A stretch of DNA of 64,000 nt from Limimaricola sp. G21655-S1 (GCF_027213785.1 NZ_JAPWGO010000012.1:59302-123301), one strand, 5' to 3'; positions 44,731-57,161 are shown, counted from the stretch's first letter. Notes: generated by a model from the letters alone, not told the origin. Numbers and translations: made by a program.

Positions 44731-45809
44731 GCCGCCACCCTCCGGCCGAAACGGATGCTGAAATTGGTCAGAAGATCGACCGCCAGCAGGAAGAACAGCA
44801 GCATGCCCTGGAACATCTGGATCGCGGCCAACGGCAGGTTCATCTGCAGCTGCGCCAGCTCGCCGCCGATATAGGTGAGCGCCATCAGCAGCCCGGCCAG
44901 CAGGATGCCGATCGGGTTCAGCCGCCCGAGGAAGGCCACGATGATCGCGGTGAAGCCGTAGCCCACGTTGAAGTCGATGCTGAGCCGACCCGCGGGACCG
45001 GCCACCTCGAACATCCCCGCGAGCCCGGCAAGCCCGCCGGAGATGCCCATGCAGACCACGACGAGCCAGCCCGGATTGACGCCGCCGAAGACGGCGGCGC
45101 GCGGGCTCTGCCCGGCGAGGCGGACCCTGAAGCCGAGCTGGTGGCGGGTCATCACCACCTGGCCCACGATCACCGCGGCAAAGGCCAGCGCCACGCCCCA
45201 GTGCAGCCCGGTGCCCGGGATCAGGTCGAGATTGGCGGCGGAGGGGTATTGCGCGAGGTTGCGCGACCCGGGAAAGCCCATGCCCTCGGGGTTGCGAAGC
45301 AGCCCCAGCGACATCGAGGCCAGCAGCGCTTCGGCGACATAGACCAGCATCAGCGAGACCAGCACCTCGTTGGTGCCGAAGCGGACCTTTAGCAGCGCCG
45401 GGATCATCGCCCAGAGCAGCCCGCCCAGCGCGCCCGCGACGATCATCGCGGGAAACACGATCCACGTTTCGGCGGGATAGATGGCAAGGCCGGTGGCGGC
45501 GGCGCAGATCGCCCCGAGGATGTATTGCCCCTCGGCGCCGATGTTCCAGATCCCGGCCCGGAAGCCCAGGGAGAGGCCGATGGCGATGAGGATCAGCGGC
45601 CCCGCCTTCACGAGGAGCTGGGGCCGCGAATAGGAGGCGAAATCCCCGAAGAGCGGGTCCCAGAAGATGGTGCGGATCGCCTCGACCGGGTCCTTGCCCA
45701 GGAGCGCGAACATCAGCCCGCCCGCCACCATGGTCAGCGCCACGGCAACGAAGGGCGTGGCGATCGTCCAGGCGCGGGACGGTTCGGGGCGGCGGTCGAG
45801 CCGGATCAC
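44727..45809 (-). CDS. ABC transporter permease 1 of the xdh operon
   Basis: A 360-residue permease with about ten membrane segments. FRAGIWNIGAEGQYILGAI and RVRLAGQSPRAAVFGGVNPGW are the equivalents of the motifs in the first transporter's large permease, so the two clusters are paralogous systems. It begins 59 bases after the ATPase stop, the largest gap in the operon, with no terminator seen there. Confidence 0.9.
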   Translation of the reverse strand: MIRLDRRPEPSRAWTIATPFVAVALTMVAGGLMFALLGKDPVEAIRTIFWDPLFGDFASYSRPQLLVKAGPLILIAIGLSLGFRAGIWNIGAEGQYILGAICAAATGLAIYPAETWIVFPAMIVAGALGGLLWAMIPALLKVRFGTNEVLVSLMLVYVAEALLASMSLGLLRNPEGMGFPGSRNLAQYPSAANLDLIPGTGLHWGVALAFAAVIVGQVVMTRHQLGFRVRLAGQSPRAAVFGGVNPGWLVVVCMGISGGLAGLAGMFEVAGPAGRLSIDFNVGYGFTAIIVAFLGRLNPIGILLAGLLMALTYIGGELAQLQMNLPLAAIQMFQGMLLFFLLAVDLLTNFSIRFGRRVAA

Positions 45810-45868
45810 GCGGTGGCTCCCGAGGCGCGGGGCCCCTGCTTCTTCACTCCGGAAATACTCAAGATCCC

Positions 45869-47392
45869 TCAGCCTTCCCCATGCGCTGGCGTCATGTCAT
45901 GCGCGCCACCCAGCATCATCCCGATCTCGTCGATGCCCAGCCCCTCTGCCGGGCGCGGCGCGCTCAGGCTGCCGCCGTTCAGCGCCGCGAAGCGGTCCGA
46001 GATCTCCATCAGCTCGTCGAGGTCCTGGCTGATGACGATCAGCGCCGCACCCGCCTCGGCGAGGTCCAAGAGCGCCTGCCGGATCGTCGCGGCGGCGGCG
46101 GCGTCGACGCCCCAGGTGGGCTGGTTCACGACCAGCACCTCGGGGCGCTGCATGATCTCGCGACCGATGACGAATTTCTGCAGGTTGCCGCCCGACAGCG
46201 CCCGCGCCGCGGTGCCGGCACCCGGCGTGCGTACGTCGAAACGCTCGATCACCCGCTCGGCGAAACCGCGGGCCCGGCCCCAGCGCAGAAAGCCGTGCCG
46301 CACCAGATCCTCGCGCGGACCGGCGGTCAGAAGCGCGTTCTCGGTGAGGCTCATATCCGGGGCGGCGGCGTGCCCCATGCGCTCCTCGGGGGCGCAAAGA
46401 AGACCCATCCGGCGGCGTGCGTTGACGCCAACGGTACCGATTTCGCGCCCCTTCAGGCGGATCATGCCGGGCGCCACGGACATCTCGCCCGACAGCGCCA
46501 TGGCCAGCTCGTCCTGACCGTTGCCGGCGACGCCGCCGATGCCGAGCACCTCGCCCGCCCGCAGGCTCAGGTCGATATGCTTGAGCGCGGTGCCGAAGGC
46601 GCGCGGGGCGGGGGCCGAGAGGCCGGTCAGCTCCAGCACCACCTCGCCGGTGCGGCCGCCCGCGCGCGAAGGCGTGGAGAGCGTCGCACCGACCATCTGC
46701 TCGGCCATGTCGCGCGCGGCCGTGACCTTGGGGTCGCATTTGCCGACCACCTTGCCGTGGCGCAGGATCGTCGCGCTGTCGCAGATGGTGCGGATCTCCT
46801 CCAGCTTGTGGCTGATATAGAGGATCGACACGCCCTCGGCGCGCAGCTTGCGCAGCGTCTCGAACAGGATCTGCACCTCCTGCGGGGTCAGCACCGAGGT
46901 CGGCTCGTCCATGATCAGGAGCCGGGGCTCCTGCAGCAGGCAGCGCACGATCTCGACCCGCTGGCGTTCGCCGGCCGAGAGGTCTCCGACGATGCGGTCG
47001 GGGTCGAGCGGCAGGCCGTAGGATTGCGAGACCTCGCGGATCTGCGCCGCGAGACGGTTCAGCGCGGGCGGCGTCTCCATGCCCAGCGCCACGTTCTCGG
47101 CCACGCTCATCGCGTCGAACAGCGAGAAATGCTGGAACACCATGGCGACGCCGGCGGCGCGCGCGGCGCGGGGTTCCGGCGGCGCGAAGGGCTGGCCGTC
47201 GAGCCGCATGGTCCCGGCATCGGGCTGCACGAGGCCGTAAATCGTCTTGACCAGCGTCGACTTGCCCGCGCCGTTCTCGCCCAGAAGCGCATGGACCTCG
47301 CCGCGGGCGATGTCGAAGGATACCTCCGAATTGGCCACGACGCCGGGATAGGCCTTGGTCAGGCCGGACAGCTCCAGCAACGGCGTCGTCAT
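45869..47392 (-). CDS. Tandem-NBD ABC transporter ATPase of the xdh operon
   Basis: A 507-residue ATPase with two ABC domains. The N-terminal domain has Walker A GENGAGKST (about 38-46), a signature LSAGERQRVE and Walker B LLIMDEPTSV. The C-terminal domain has GVAGNGQDELAMAL in place of a P-loop (no GKS/T) with signature LSGGNLQKFVIGRE. It is the paralogue of the ATPase at 5-6.7 kb. The start overlaps the xdhC stop by four bases, tying the transporter to xanthine dehydrogenase. Confidence 0.92.
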   Translation of the reverse strand: MTTPLLELSGLTKAYPGVVANSEVSFDIARGEVHALLGENGAGKSTLVKTIYGLVQPDAGTMRLDGQPFAPPEPRAARAAGVAMVFQHFSLFDAMSVAENVALGMETPPALNRLAAQIREVSQSYGLPLDPDRIVGDLSAGERQRVEIVRCLLQEPRLLIMDEPTSVLTPQEVQILFETLRKLRAEGVSILYISHKLEEIRTICDSATILRHGKVVGKCDPKVTAARDMAEQMVGATLSTPSRAGGRTGEVVLELTGLSAPAPRAFGTALKHIDLSLRAGEVLGIGGVAGNGQDELAMALSGEMSVAPGMIRLKGREIGTVGVNARRRMGLLCAPEERMGHAAAPDMSLTENALLTAGPREDLVRHGFLRWGRARGFAERVIERFDVRTPGAGTAARALSGGNLQKFVIGREIMQRPEVLVVNQPTWGVDAAAAATIRQALLDLAEAGAALIVISQDLDELMEISDRFAALNGGSLSAPRPAEGLGIDEIGMMLGGAHDMTPAHGEG

Positions 47393-48318
47393 ACGGCCCG
47401 GTCCCTCGTCATCGTCTTGTTCCCGGACCTCAGTAGCGCGGCGGCCACGCCGACGGCAATGGCTTGGGGATCTCTGCCCAGAGAGGTGTCACCGATCGGA
47501 CAGGCAATGCGGGAAATCAAGGCGTTGGAATGGCCCAGCGCCGCGAGACGCGACCGGAAGCGGGCCCATTTCGTGGCCGAGCCGATCAGCCCGCAGCTGG
47601 CGAAGCCGTGGTTCAGGGCGGCGTGGCACAGCGCGAGATCGAGGTCGTGGTCGCGGGTCAGGATCAGGTGATCGGCATCGCGCGGTGCGCGCGGCATCAG
47701 CGCCGGCGGCGTCGCGGCGGGGATCGCCGTAACGCCTTCGGGGATGGTGTCCGGAAAGCAGTCGGGCGCGAGATCGATCCAAGTGATCGCGCGACCGGGC
47801 ATGGGGGCCATGACCGAGACCACGGCCCGGCCGACATGGCCGGCGCCCCAGACCCAGAGCGGCCGCGTCTCGGGGAGGGCGGCCTCGATCAGCCAGCTCT
47901 CGACCAGCGCCGGTGCCGCGCCGGGTCGCATCGTGTCACGTTTGCGTGCCACGGCCTCCGGCATCTCGTGCGCGGGGCCGAGCGGACGGGCGCGGGGCAG
48001 GCTGTCGGGCAGATCGCCCGCCTCGAAACGCTCCCACACCAGTGTCACGGCCCCGCCGCAGCACTGACGCAGCGCCGGGCCCAGCGGCAGGCGGCGCTGC
48101 GCGGTGGCGCGCCCCGCCGCCAGCATGTCGCGCGCCGATCGGATCGCCTCGTGTTCGAGCGCGCCGCCGCCGACGGTGCCGGACTGGCCCTCCTCCCAGA
48201 CCAGCATCGCGGTGCCGGCGTCACGCGGTGCCGAGCCCGCGGTCGCCGCGACCAGCACGCGCACCACCGGCCCGTGGGCGGCGATGGCGGCGGCCAGGCT
48301 GTCGCGGTCGAAGCTCAC
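47389..48318 (-). CDS. xdhC: Xanthine dehydrogenase maturation factor XdhC
   Basis: A 309-residue chaperone that binds sulfurated molybdenum cofactor and inserts it into XdhB. The N-terminal XdhC_CoxI domain shows TAGSAPRDAGTAMLV, GTVGGGALEHEAI and the conserved GPALRQCCGGAVTL (its cysteine binds Moco). The C-terminal Rossmann part has VWGAGHVGRAVV and LIGSATKWARFRSRL. The start is GTG, overlapping the xdhB stop (GTGA). The open frame further upstream is an out-of-frame read of xdhB. Confidence 0.9.
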   Translation of the reverse strand: MSFDRDSLAAAIAAHGPVVRVLVAATAGSAPRDAGTAMLVWEEGQSGTVGGGALEHEAIRSARDMLAAGRATAQRRLPLGPALRQCCGGAVTLVWERFEAGDLPDSLPRARPLGPAHEMPEAVARKRDTMRPGAAPALVESWLIEAALPETRPLWVWGAGHVGRAVVSVMAPMPGRAITWIDLAPDCFPDTIPEGVTAIPAATPPALMPRAPRDADHLILTRDHDLDLALCHAALNHGFASCGLIGSATKWARFRSRLAALGHSNALISRIACPIGDTSLGRDPQAIAVGVAAALLRSGNKTMTRDRAV

Positions 48319-50717
48319 CCCTTCGCCCTCCTGACGGCAGCGAGCACGCGCTCGGCCGTGGCAGGCGCGTCGAGGTTCGGATAGGCGGGACCGCAGGAAG
48401 AGGCCGCGTGGCTCAGCGCCAGAAAGGCTGAAATGCCGAGCATGAAGGGCGGCTCGCCCACCGCCTTGGAGCGGTAGATCGTCTGCGCCGGGTTCGGCGC
48501 GTCCCACAGATCCACGTGAAACAGGTCTGGCCGGTCCGAGCAGGCGGGGATCTTGTAGGTCGAGGGCGCGTGGGTCCGGAGTGCGCCCTTCTCGTCCCAA
48601 ACCAGCTCCTCGGTGGTGAGCCAGCCCGCACCCTGCACGTAGCCGCCCTCGATCTGGCCACGGTCGAGCCCCGGGTTCAGCGAATGCCCCGCATCATGCA
48701 GGATGTCGGTCCGCAGGATGCGGTTCTCGCCGGTCAGCGTGTCAATCGCCACCTCGGTCACGGCGGCACCGTGCGCGAAGTAGAAGAAGGGCCGGCCCTG
48801 ACCCTTGATGCGGTCCCATTTCAGGTCCGGCGTCTTGTAGAAGCCGGTGGCCGAGAGGCTCACGCGCGCCTCGTAGGCGAGCTTGACCGCCTGCTCGAAG
48901 CTCAGGCTTTCGCCGCCGACATGGACCTGGTCGTCGGCAAAGCGCACCTCCGAGGCGCTGCATTGATGCAGCCCGGCGAGGAACTCGGCGATCCGGGTCC
49001 GGATCGTGTCGCAGGCGGCCTTCGCCGCCATGCCGTTCAGATCCGAGCCGGAGGAGGCGGCGGTGGCCGAGGTGTTGGGCACCTTGTGGGTGTCGGTCGC
49101 GGTGATCCGCACCCGTTCGGGCGAGACGCCGAAGCGCGAAGCGGCGACCTGCGCCACCTTGCGGAACAGGCCCTGTCCCATCTCGGTGCCGCCATGGTTC
49201 AGGTGGATCGAGCCGTCCTGGTAGACATGCACCAGCGCGCCAGCCTGATTCAGGTGGGTCAGCGTGAAGGAAATGCCGAACTTGACCGGCGAGAAGGCGA
49301 TGCCGCGCTTGAGTATCGGGTTCTCGGCGTTCCACTGCGCGATGGCCTTGCGGCGGGCCTTGTAGTCCGAGGTCTCCAGCAGCCGCTCGGTCATCTCGTG
49401 CAGGATGAAATCGGTGACCTCCATGCCGTAAGGCGTGGTATTGCGACCCTTTTCCGGCGCGGCTTCCCCCGCAGGAAGCTGCGTCTGCGCGCCGCGCGAG
49501 GCGAGGTCTGTGTCGCCATCGGTGGGCAGGGCGGGCGCCGGGTCGTCGTGGTGCTGCGGCGCCTCGTTCAGCTCTGAGGCCGCGCGGTAGTAGTTGCGCT
49601 GCCGTACCTCGACCGGGTCGAGGCCCAGCTCATGCGCCACCTCGTCCATCACCCGCTCGATGCCGAGCACGCCCTGCGGTCCGCCGAAGCCGCGGAATGC
49701 GGTGGCGGATTGGTGGTTGGTCTTGAGCCGATGCGAGGTGATCCGCACCGCATCGAGCAGATAGGCGTTGTCGGCATGCAGCATCGCCCGGTCGGCCACC
49801 GGCAGCGACAGGTCGAGCGACCAGCCGCAGCGGGTGTAATGGGTGAAGTCGACACCGAGCACCCGGCCGCTCTCGTCATACCCGACCTCGTAATCGACGC
49901 GGAAATCGTGCCGCTTGCCGGTGATGGTCATGTCGTCGTCGCGGTCGTAGCGCATCCGGCAGGCGCGGCCCGTTTTATGCGCGACGATGGCGCAGGCCAC
50001 GGCGAGCGCGTTGCCCTGGCTCTCCTTGCCGCCGAAGCCGCCGCCCATGCGCCGGCATTCGACCTTGACCGCCGACATCGGCAGGCCAAGCGCATCGGCC
50101 ACCTTGTGCTGGATCTCGGTCGGGTGCTGGGTCGAGGAGTGAATCGTGACCCCGTCCTCCTGCGGCTGCGCCATCGCGGCCATGCCTTCGAGATAGAAGT
50201 GCTCCTGGCCGCCCATCTCGATCCGGCCCCTGAGCTTGCGCGGGGCGTTCGCGATGGCGGCCTCGGCGTCGCCCTTGGACCAGATGCGCGGCCCGTCCTC
50301 GAAGCGCGAATTGGCGGCGAGCGCCTGCTCGACGGTGAGGATCGGCTCCTCTTCCGCGTATTCGATGTCTGCCAGGCGCGCCGCCTTGCGCGCGGCGAGG
50401 TGGCTGTCGGCGGCGACGAGGAAGAGCTGTTGGCCGAGGTAATGCACCGCGCCGTCCGACAGCAGCGGCTCGTCATGGGCGCTGGGCGAGCAATCGGCGG
50501 GCCGGTCGAGATTCTCGGCCGTCAGCACCATGGCGACACCGGGAGCGGCGCGGACGCGGTCGAGATTCATCGACACGATCCGCCCGCGCGCGATGCGCGA
50601 CAGGCCGAAGGCGAGGTGCAGCGCATGGGCGGGGGCGGGGATGTCGTCGATGTAGCGCGCCTGTCCGGTGACGTGCAGCACCGCGCTGTCATGGGGGAGG
50701 GGTTTGCCGACGCTCAT
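48315..50717 (-). CDS. xdhB: Xanthine dehydrogenase molybdopterin-binding subunit
   Basis: An 800-residue large subunit oxidising hypoxanthine and xanthine at the Mo centre. Seen: GQARYIDDIPAP start, GGGFGGKESQGN (Moco loop), FRGFGGPQG with the substrate arginine, and VGEPPFMLG near the C-terminus carrying the catalytic Glu. A hydrophilic insertion of about 45 residues (about 380-425, rich in Pro, Ala, Asp) separates RQRNYYR from NTTPYGMEV and makes the protein slightly longer than relatives. It overlaps xdhA and xdhC by four bases on each side. Confidence 0.95.
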   Translation of the reverse strand: MSVGKPLPHDSAVLHVTGQARYIDDIPAPAHALHLAFGLSRIARGRIVSMNLDRVRAAPGVAMVLTAENLDRPADCSPSAHDEPLLSDGAVHYLGQQLFLVAADSHLAARKAARLADIEYAEEEPILTVEQALAANSRFEDGPRIWSKGDAEAAIANAPRKLRGRIEMGGQEHFYLEGMAAMAQPQEDGVTIHSSTQHPTEIQHKVADALGLPMSAVKVECRRMGGGFGGKESQGNALAVACAIVAHKTGRACRMRYDRDDDMTITGKRHDFRVDYEVGYDESGRVLGVDFTHYTRCGWSLDLSLPVADRAMLHADNAYLLDAVRITSHRLKTNHQSATAFRGFGGPQGVLGIERVMDEVAHELGLDPVEVRQRNYYRAASELNEAPQHHDDPAPALPTDGDTDLASRGAQTQLPAGEAAPEKGRNTTPYGMEVTDFILHEMTERLLETSDYKARRKAIAQWNAENPILKRGIAFSPVKFGISFTLTHLNQAGALVHVYQDGSIHLNHGGTEMGQGLFRKVAQVAASRFGVSPERVRITATDTHKVPNTSATAASSGSDLNGMAAKAACDTIRTRIAEFLAGLHQCSASEVRFADDQVHVGGESLSFEQAVKLAYEARVSLSATGFYKTPDLKWDRIKGQGRPFFYFAHGAAVTEVAIDTLTGENRILRTDILHDAGHSLNPGLDRGQIEGGYVQGAGWLTTEELVWDEKGALRTHAPSTYKIPACSDRPDLFHVDLWDAPNPAQTIYRSKAVGEPPFMLGISAFLALSHAASSCGPAYPNLDAPATAERVLAAVRRAKG

Positions 50718-52198
50718 GCCCGCACCTCCAGAACGCTGGTTCGCTGGCCCGACACCTCGGCGAAGTAGCGCCGCGCGAGGCCCTGCGCCGACTCCAGCCG
50801 ATACTGGGCCGAGGCACGCATGTCGGTGAGCGGGGTGAAGTCGTCGGCCAATGCGGGCAGCGCCGTCTCGACGCTTTCGATGTTCCAAGGCTTGCCGGTG
50901 AGCGCGGCCTCGAAGGCGCGCGCGCGCTTGGGCGTCGCGGCCATGCCGCCGAAGCCGGTACGGATCGCGGTGACCACCCCGTTCTCGACGCTCACGTCGA
51001 ATGCGGCACAGACGGCGGAAATGTCCTGGTCGAAGCGCTTGGAGATCTTGTAGACTCGGAAGCTCTCGCGGGTCTCGGGCAGGCTCACCGCCTCGACGAA
51101 CTCGCCGGGTTGCCGGTCCTGCTTGCCGTAGTCGATGAAGAATGCCTCGAGCGGCAACTCGCGACGGTCGTCGCCGCGACGCAGGTGGATCGTGGCGCCC
51201 AGCGCGATCAGTGCGGGGGCGTTGTCGCCGATGGGCGAGCCGTTGGCGAGGCTGCCGCCGATCGTGGCGGCGTTGCGCACCTGCACCGAGCCGTAGCGGC
51301 GCACCATCTCGGCATAGGAGGGGTAGGGCGCGGCGAGCGTTTCCATGACTCGCGTCATCGTCACACCCGCACCGAAGCGGATGCGGCCATCCTTGGTCTC
51401 GATGCGCTTCAGATCCTCGCAACGGTTGAGAAAGGCCGTCTCCGGCAGGGCGCGCAGTCCCTTGGTGACCCACAACCCGACATCGGTGGCGCCCGCGATC
51501 AGCGTCGCCTCGGGGTGGTCGAGATACCATGCCGCCAGTTCGTCGGCGCTCTCGGGGATGAAGCCCGGCGCTTCGGTCAGCGTCGCATCGCTGCCCCGGC
51601 CCGCCTCGGGCTCGTAGGGCGCACGACCGCCCGCCGGGCCGCTGGCAGCGTCGGCGCTCCGGGCGGCGTCGCCCGCGACCTGCGCGGTGGTGAGCGTCGC
51701 GAGCTTCTCGCGGTCGCTTTCGATCCACGCGGGCAGGGCGGTGCCTTCGGCGGCCTCGGCCGCGCGGATGATCGGCGCGTAGCCGGTGCAGCGACACAGA
51801 TTGCCCGCAAGCTGGTCGTCATGGTCGGTGCGGCCCTGCGCATGGGCCGCGGCCATCGCCATCACGAAGCCCGGCGTGCAGAAGCCGCACTGGCTGCCGT
51901 GATGCTCGACCATCGCCTGCTGGACGGGATGCAGCGCACCGCCCTCGGCCAGCCCCTCGACCGTGCGCACGGCACGGCCCTGAAGCTGCGGCAGGAACAG
52001 GATGCAGGCGTTGAGCGCGCGCAGGCCCCCCTCGGGGTCGGTGACGATCACCGTGCAGGCGCCGCAATCACCCTCGTTGCAGCCCTCCTTGGTGCCGGTC
52101 AGGCCCCGTTGTTCACGAAGGTAATCGAGCAGGCTGCGCGTCGGCGCCCCGCCTGCGCGTACCGTCTCTCCGTTGAGAAGAAACGCGATCTCGGTCAT
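50714..52198 (-). CDS. xdhA: Xanthine dehydrogenase Fe-S/FAD subunit
   Basis: A 494-residue small subunit. The first [2Fe-2S] cluster uses Cys40, Cys45, Cys48 and Cys65; the second uses Cys104, Cys107, Cys135 and Cys137 (QCGFC, LCRC). An unusually long Ala/Gly/Glu linker (about 165-212) leads to the FAD domain with LIAGATDVGLWVTKGL and NAATIGGSLANGSPIGD. Electrons pass from Mo via Fe-S to FAD and NAD+. It is the first gene of the operon, with a TCATGT-N6-ACATGA inverted repeat 74 bp upstream. The ribosome site is weak (GGCGG). Confidence 0.95.
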   Translation of the reverse strand: MTEIAFLLNGETVRAGGAPTRSLLDYLREQRGLTGTKEGCNEGDCGACTVIVTDPEGGLRALNACILFLPQLQGRAVRTVEGLAEGGALHPVQQAMVEHHGSQCGFCTPGFVMAMAAAHAQGRTDHDDQLAGNLCRCTGYAPIIRAAEAAEGTALPAWIESDREKLATLTTAQVAGDAARSADAASGPAGGRAPYEPEAGRGSDATLTEAPGFIPESADELAAWYLDHPEATLIAGATDVGLWVTKGLRALPETAFLNRCEDLKRIETKDGRIRFGAGVTMTRVMETLAAPYPSYAEMVRRYGSVQVRNAATIGGSLANGSPIGDNAPALIALGATIHLRRGDDRRELPLEAFFIDYGKQDRQPGEFVEAVSLPETRESFRVYKISKRFDQDISAVCAAFDVSVENGVVTAIRTGFGGMAATPKRARAFEAALTGKPWNIESVETALPALADDFTPLTDMRASAQYRLESAQGLARRYFAEVSGQRTSVLEVRA

Positions 52199-52271
52199 CG
52201 CTAGATCCGCCGCCTTACCATGTGCCTTTGGGTGATCCTACCCGGTCGATGCGGCGTAGACCGGGACACCC

Positions 52272-52289
52272 TCATGTCGAACAACATGA
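52272..52289. promoter_or_regulatory. Candidate operator upstream of xdhA
   Basis: A perfect inverted repeat TCATGT-N6-ACATGA centred about 82 bp before the xdhA start. Spacing fits a dimeric helix-turn-helix regulator; no regulator gene lies alongside. Confidence 0.4.
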
Positions 52290-52481
52290 AACCCGATGCG
52301 GGCCGCGCTTGGCAAGTGTCTCGTATCTGCCGTGGCGGAACGCGAGTCGAGGGGCGCGCGCTCGCCTGAAGGATGGGTCCGGTGGAGGCCGTCCATGGAT
52401 CGCCCGAGCCAAGCCGCCGTGCTCGCCACGCAACATCCGCCCAATACTATCGGCGGTGCCGCTGACGAGCCGATATTCATG

Positions 52482-52746
52482 GCTGCTCATCACGGATCAT
52501 CCGGGCTTGGAGCGGAGCGCCGGCATTGGCGAAGCCGTCGGCACGGTACGCGATTTCGTGGCGACCCCCGGTGGCGAGATCGTGATGGCGCGGGTCGAAG
52601 CCCCGGACGGCGCGCGCCGCGCCGTATCTCTCTAGCTGATGGCGGTGGGGAGCGCAGACGGCAAGGCGATCCGGGCCACGCGGGCGGCCGCCGATCTCAC
52701 CGGCTCGCGAAAGCTCGTGGATCTCGCATCACAACTTTCGGACTGA
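52482..52746 (+). pseudogene. Decayed coding remnant with an in-frame stop
   Basis: Between xdhA and dnaE, about 600 bp hold no intact gene. One plus-strand frame has native-looking high-GC3 codon use from about 52482 (LLITDHPGLERSAGIGEAVG...) through a TAG at 52633-52635 and, still in frame, on to a TGA at 52744-52746 (DGKAIRATRAAADLTGSRKL). Continuity of coding character across the TAG suggests a truncated, dead gene. I do not recognise the protein. Chance open frames are common at this GC, so this is uncertain. Confidence 0.3.
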
Positions 52747-52805
52747 CCGGGGGGCAGGGGCGGCGCGCGCTTCCCGCGTCCGCCTCGTCGGGATAGAACT
52801 CCGGC

Positions 52806-56315
<3,510 letters not shown>

Positions 56316-56390
56316 GCGGGCTCCCGCCCGCGCGATGGACGCGGGGGAGCAGCGCGCTAGAACCGGGCAAGGCCCAACCGGAGATCACCC

Positions 56391-56954
56391 ATGCGCCTCG
56401 CCTTCGTGTTCTGCGCCCTGACCCTGCTCGCCGCCTGCGAGGCCGGGCCCGGCGGTGGCAGCGCCACGCTCTCGACCCCCGGACCCGATACCCGGGAGGT
56501 CGCGCCCGGCACGGCGCTGCCGTTCGGGCAGATGGCAAAGGTCTGCGGCGTGTCGACATCGGCGCTGGGCACCCCGGTCGCCACCGAGGCGGGCTTCACC
56601 CTCTACGATACCGCCGCGACATCGACCGCGCAGCGCACGCAATACGTGACCGGCTTCGCCGATGGCTGCGCACGGCAATTCACGGCGGCTCTGGCGCTGT
56701 TTGGCAATGTCGGAACGCTTGAGGCCACCTCTTACGGCGCAGGGATATCGCATAGCCCGGTCGAGCCGGCCTATGAGGAGGTGAAGCGGCAGATCTGCGG
56801 CGTGCCGAGGGGACAGCCCTGCGGCCGCGCCACCGCCCGGTTGGCGCGCAACACGACCTTCCTCACCGCCTATGCCGCCTTCGGCGCGAGCGGCCGCCAT
56901 GCCGACATGCTGCTGCATGACGGACGCGCCCTGGCGATGGGGGTCGAGGGCTGA
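56391..56954 (+). CDS. Hypothetical lipoprotein, 187 aa
   Basis: A small lipoprotein with lipobox LLAAC (Cys16). Four later cysteines (in KVCGVS, DGCARQF, QICGV and QPCGRA) could form two disulfides in the mature domain. I do not recognise the family. The tail SGRHADMLLHDGRALAMGVEG looks structured. It follows dnaE by 75 bases on the same strand and is convergent with slyX. Confidence 0.8.
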   Translation: MRLAFVFCALTLLAACEAGPGGGSATLSTPGPDTREVAPGTALPFGQMAKVCGVSTSALGTPVATEAGFTLYDTAATSTAQRTQYVTGFADGCARQFTAALALFGNVGTLEATSYGAGISHSPVEPAYEEVKRQICGVPRGQPCGRATARLARNTTFLTAYAAFGASGRHADMLLHDGRALAMGVEG

Positions 56955-56957
56955 GCC

Positions 56958-57161
56958 TCAGTAATGCGGCGGGCGCTCGTTGCCGATGGTGACGCCGCTG
57001 TCGGCCTCGGCCTCCGCTTCGGCCAGACGCTCGCCCAGCATACGCATGCGCCGGGTGAGGGCGTCGATGTCGCGCTCTTGCCGCGCCACCACGTCCGACA
57101 GGTCCTCGACCGTGCGGATCAGGTGGCTCAGCCGCTCTTCGATGTCGATCTGGTCGGTCAT
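56958..57161 (-). CDS. slyX: SlyX-like coiled-coil protein
   Basis: A 67-residue protein of SlyX form: an amphipathic heptad helix (IEERLSHLIRTVEDLSDVVARQERDIDALTRRMRMLGERL...) and the short Pro-rich end NERPPHY characteristic of SlyX. The first in-frame ATG, five codons upstream, is less likely than MTDQIDIEER. Function is poorly defined in all bacteria. It lies divergent from hisS. Confidence 0.78.
   Translation of the reverse strand: MTDQIDIEERLSHLIRTVEDLSDVVARQERDIDALTRRMRMLGERLAEAEAEADSGVTIGNERPPHY

Noticed and set aside
44731..45465. Apparent N-terminal extension of the second permease in the xdh operon
   Set aside because: Out-of-frame read through the upstream permease; the 4-base overlap start fits the family.
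50718..51797. Apparent 360-residue N-terminal extension of XdhB
   Set aside because: It is an out-of-frame read through xdhA; the ATG coupled to the xdhA stop begins the conserved XdhB domain.
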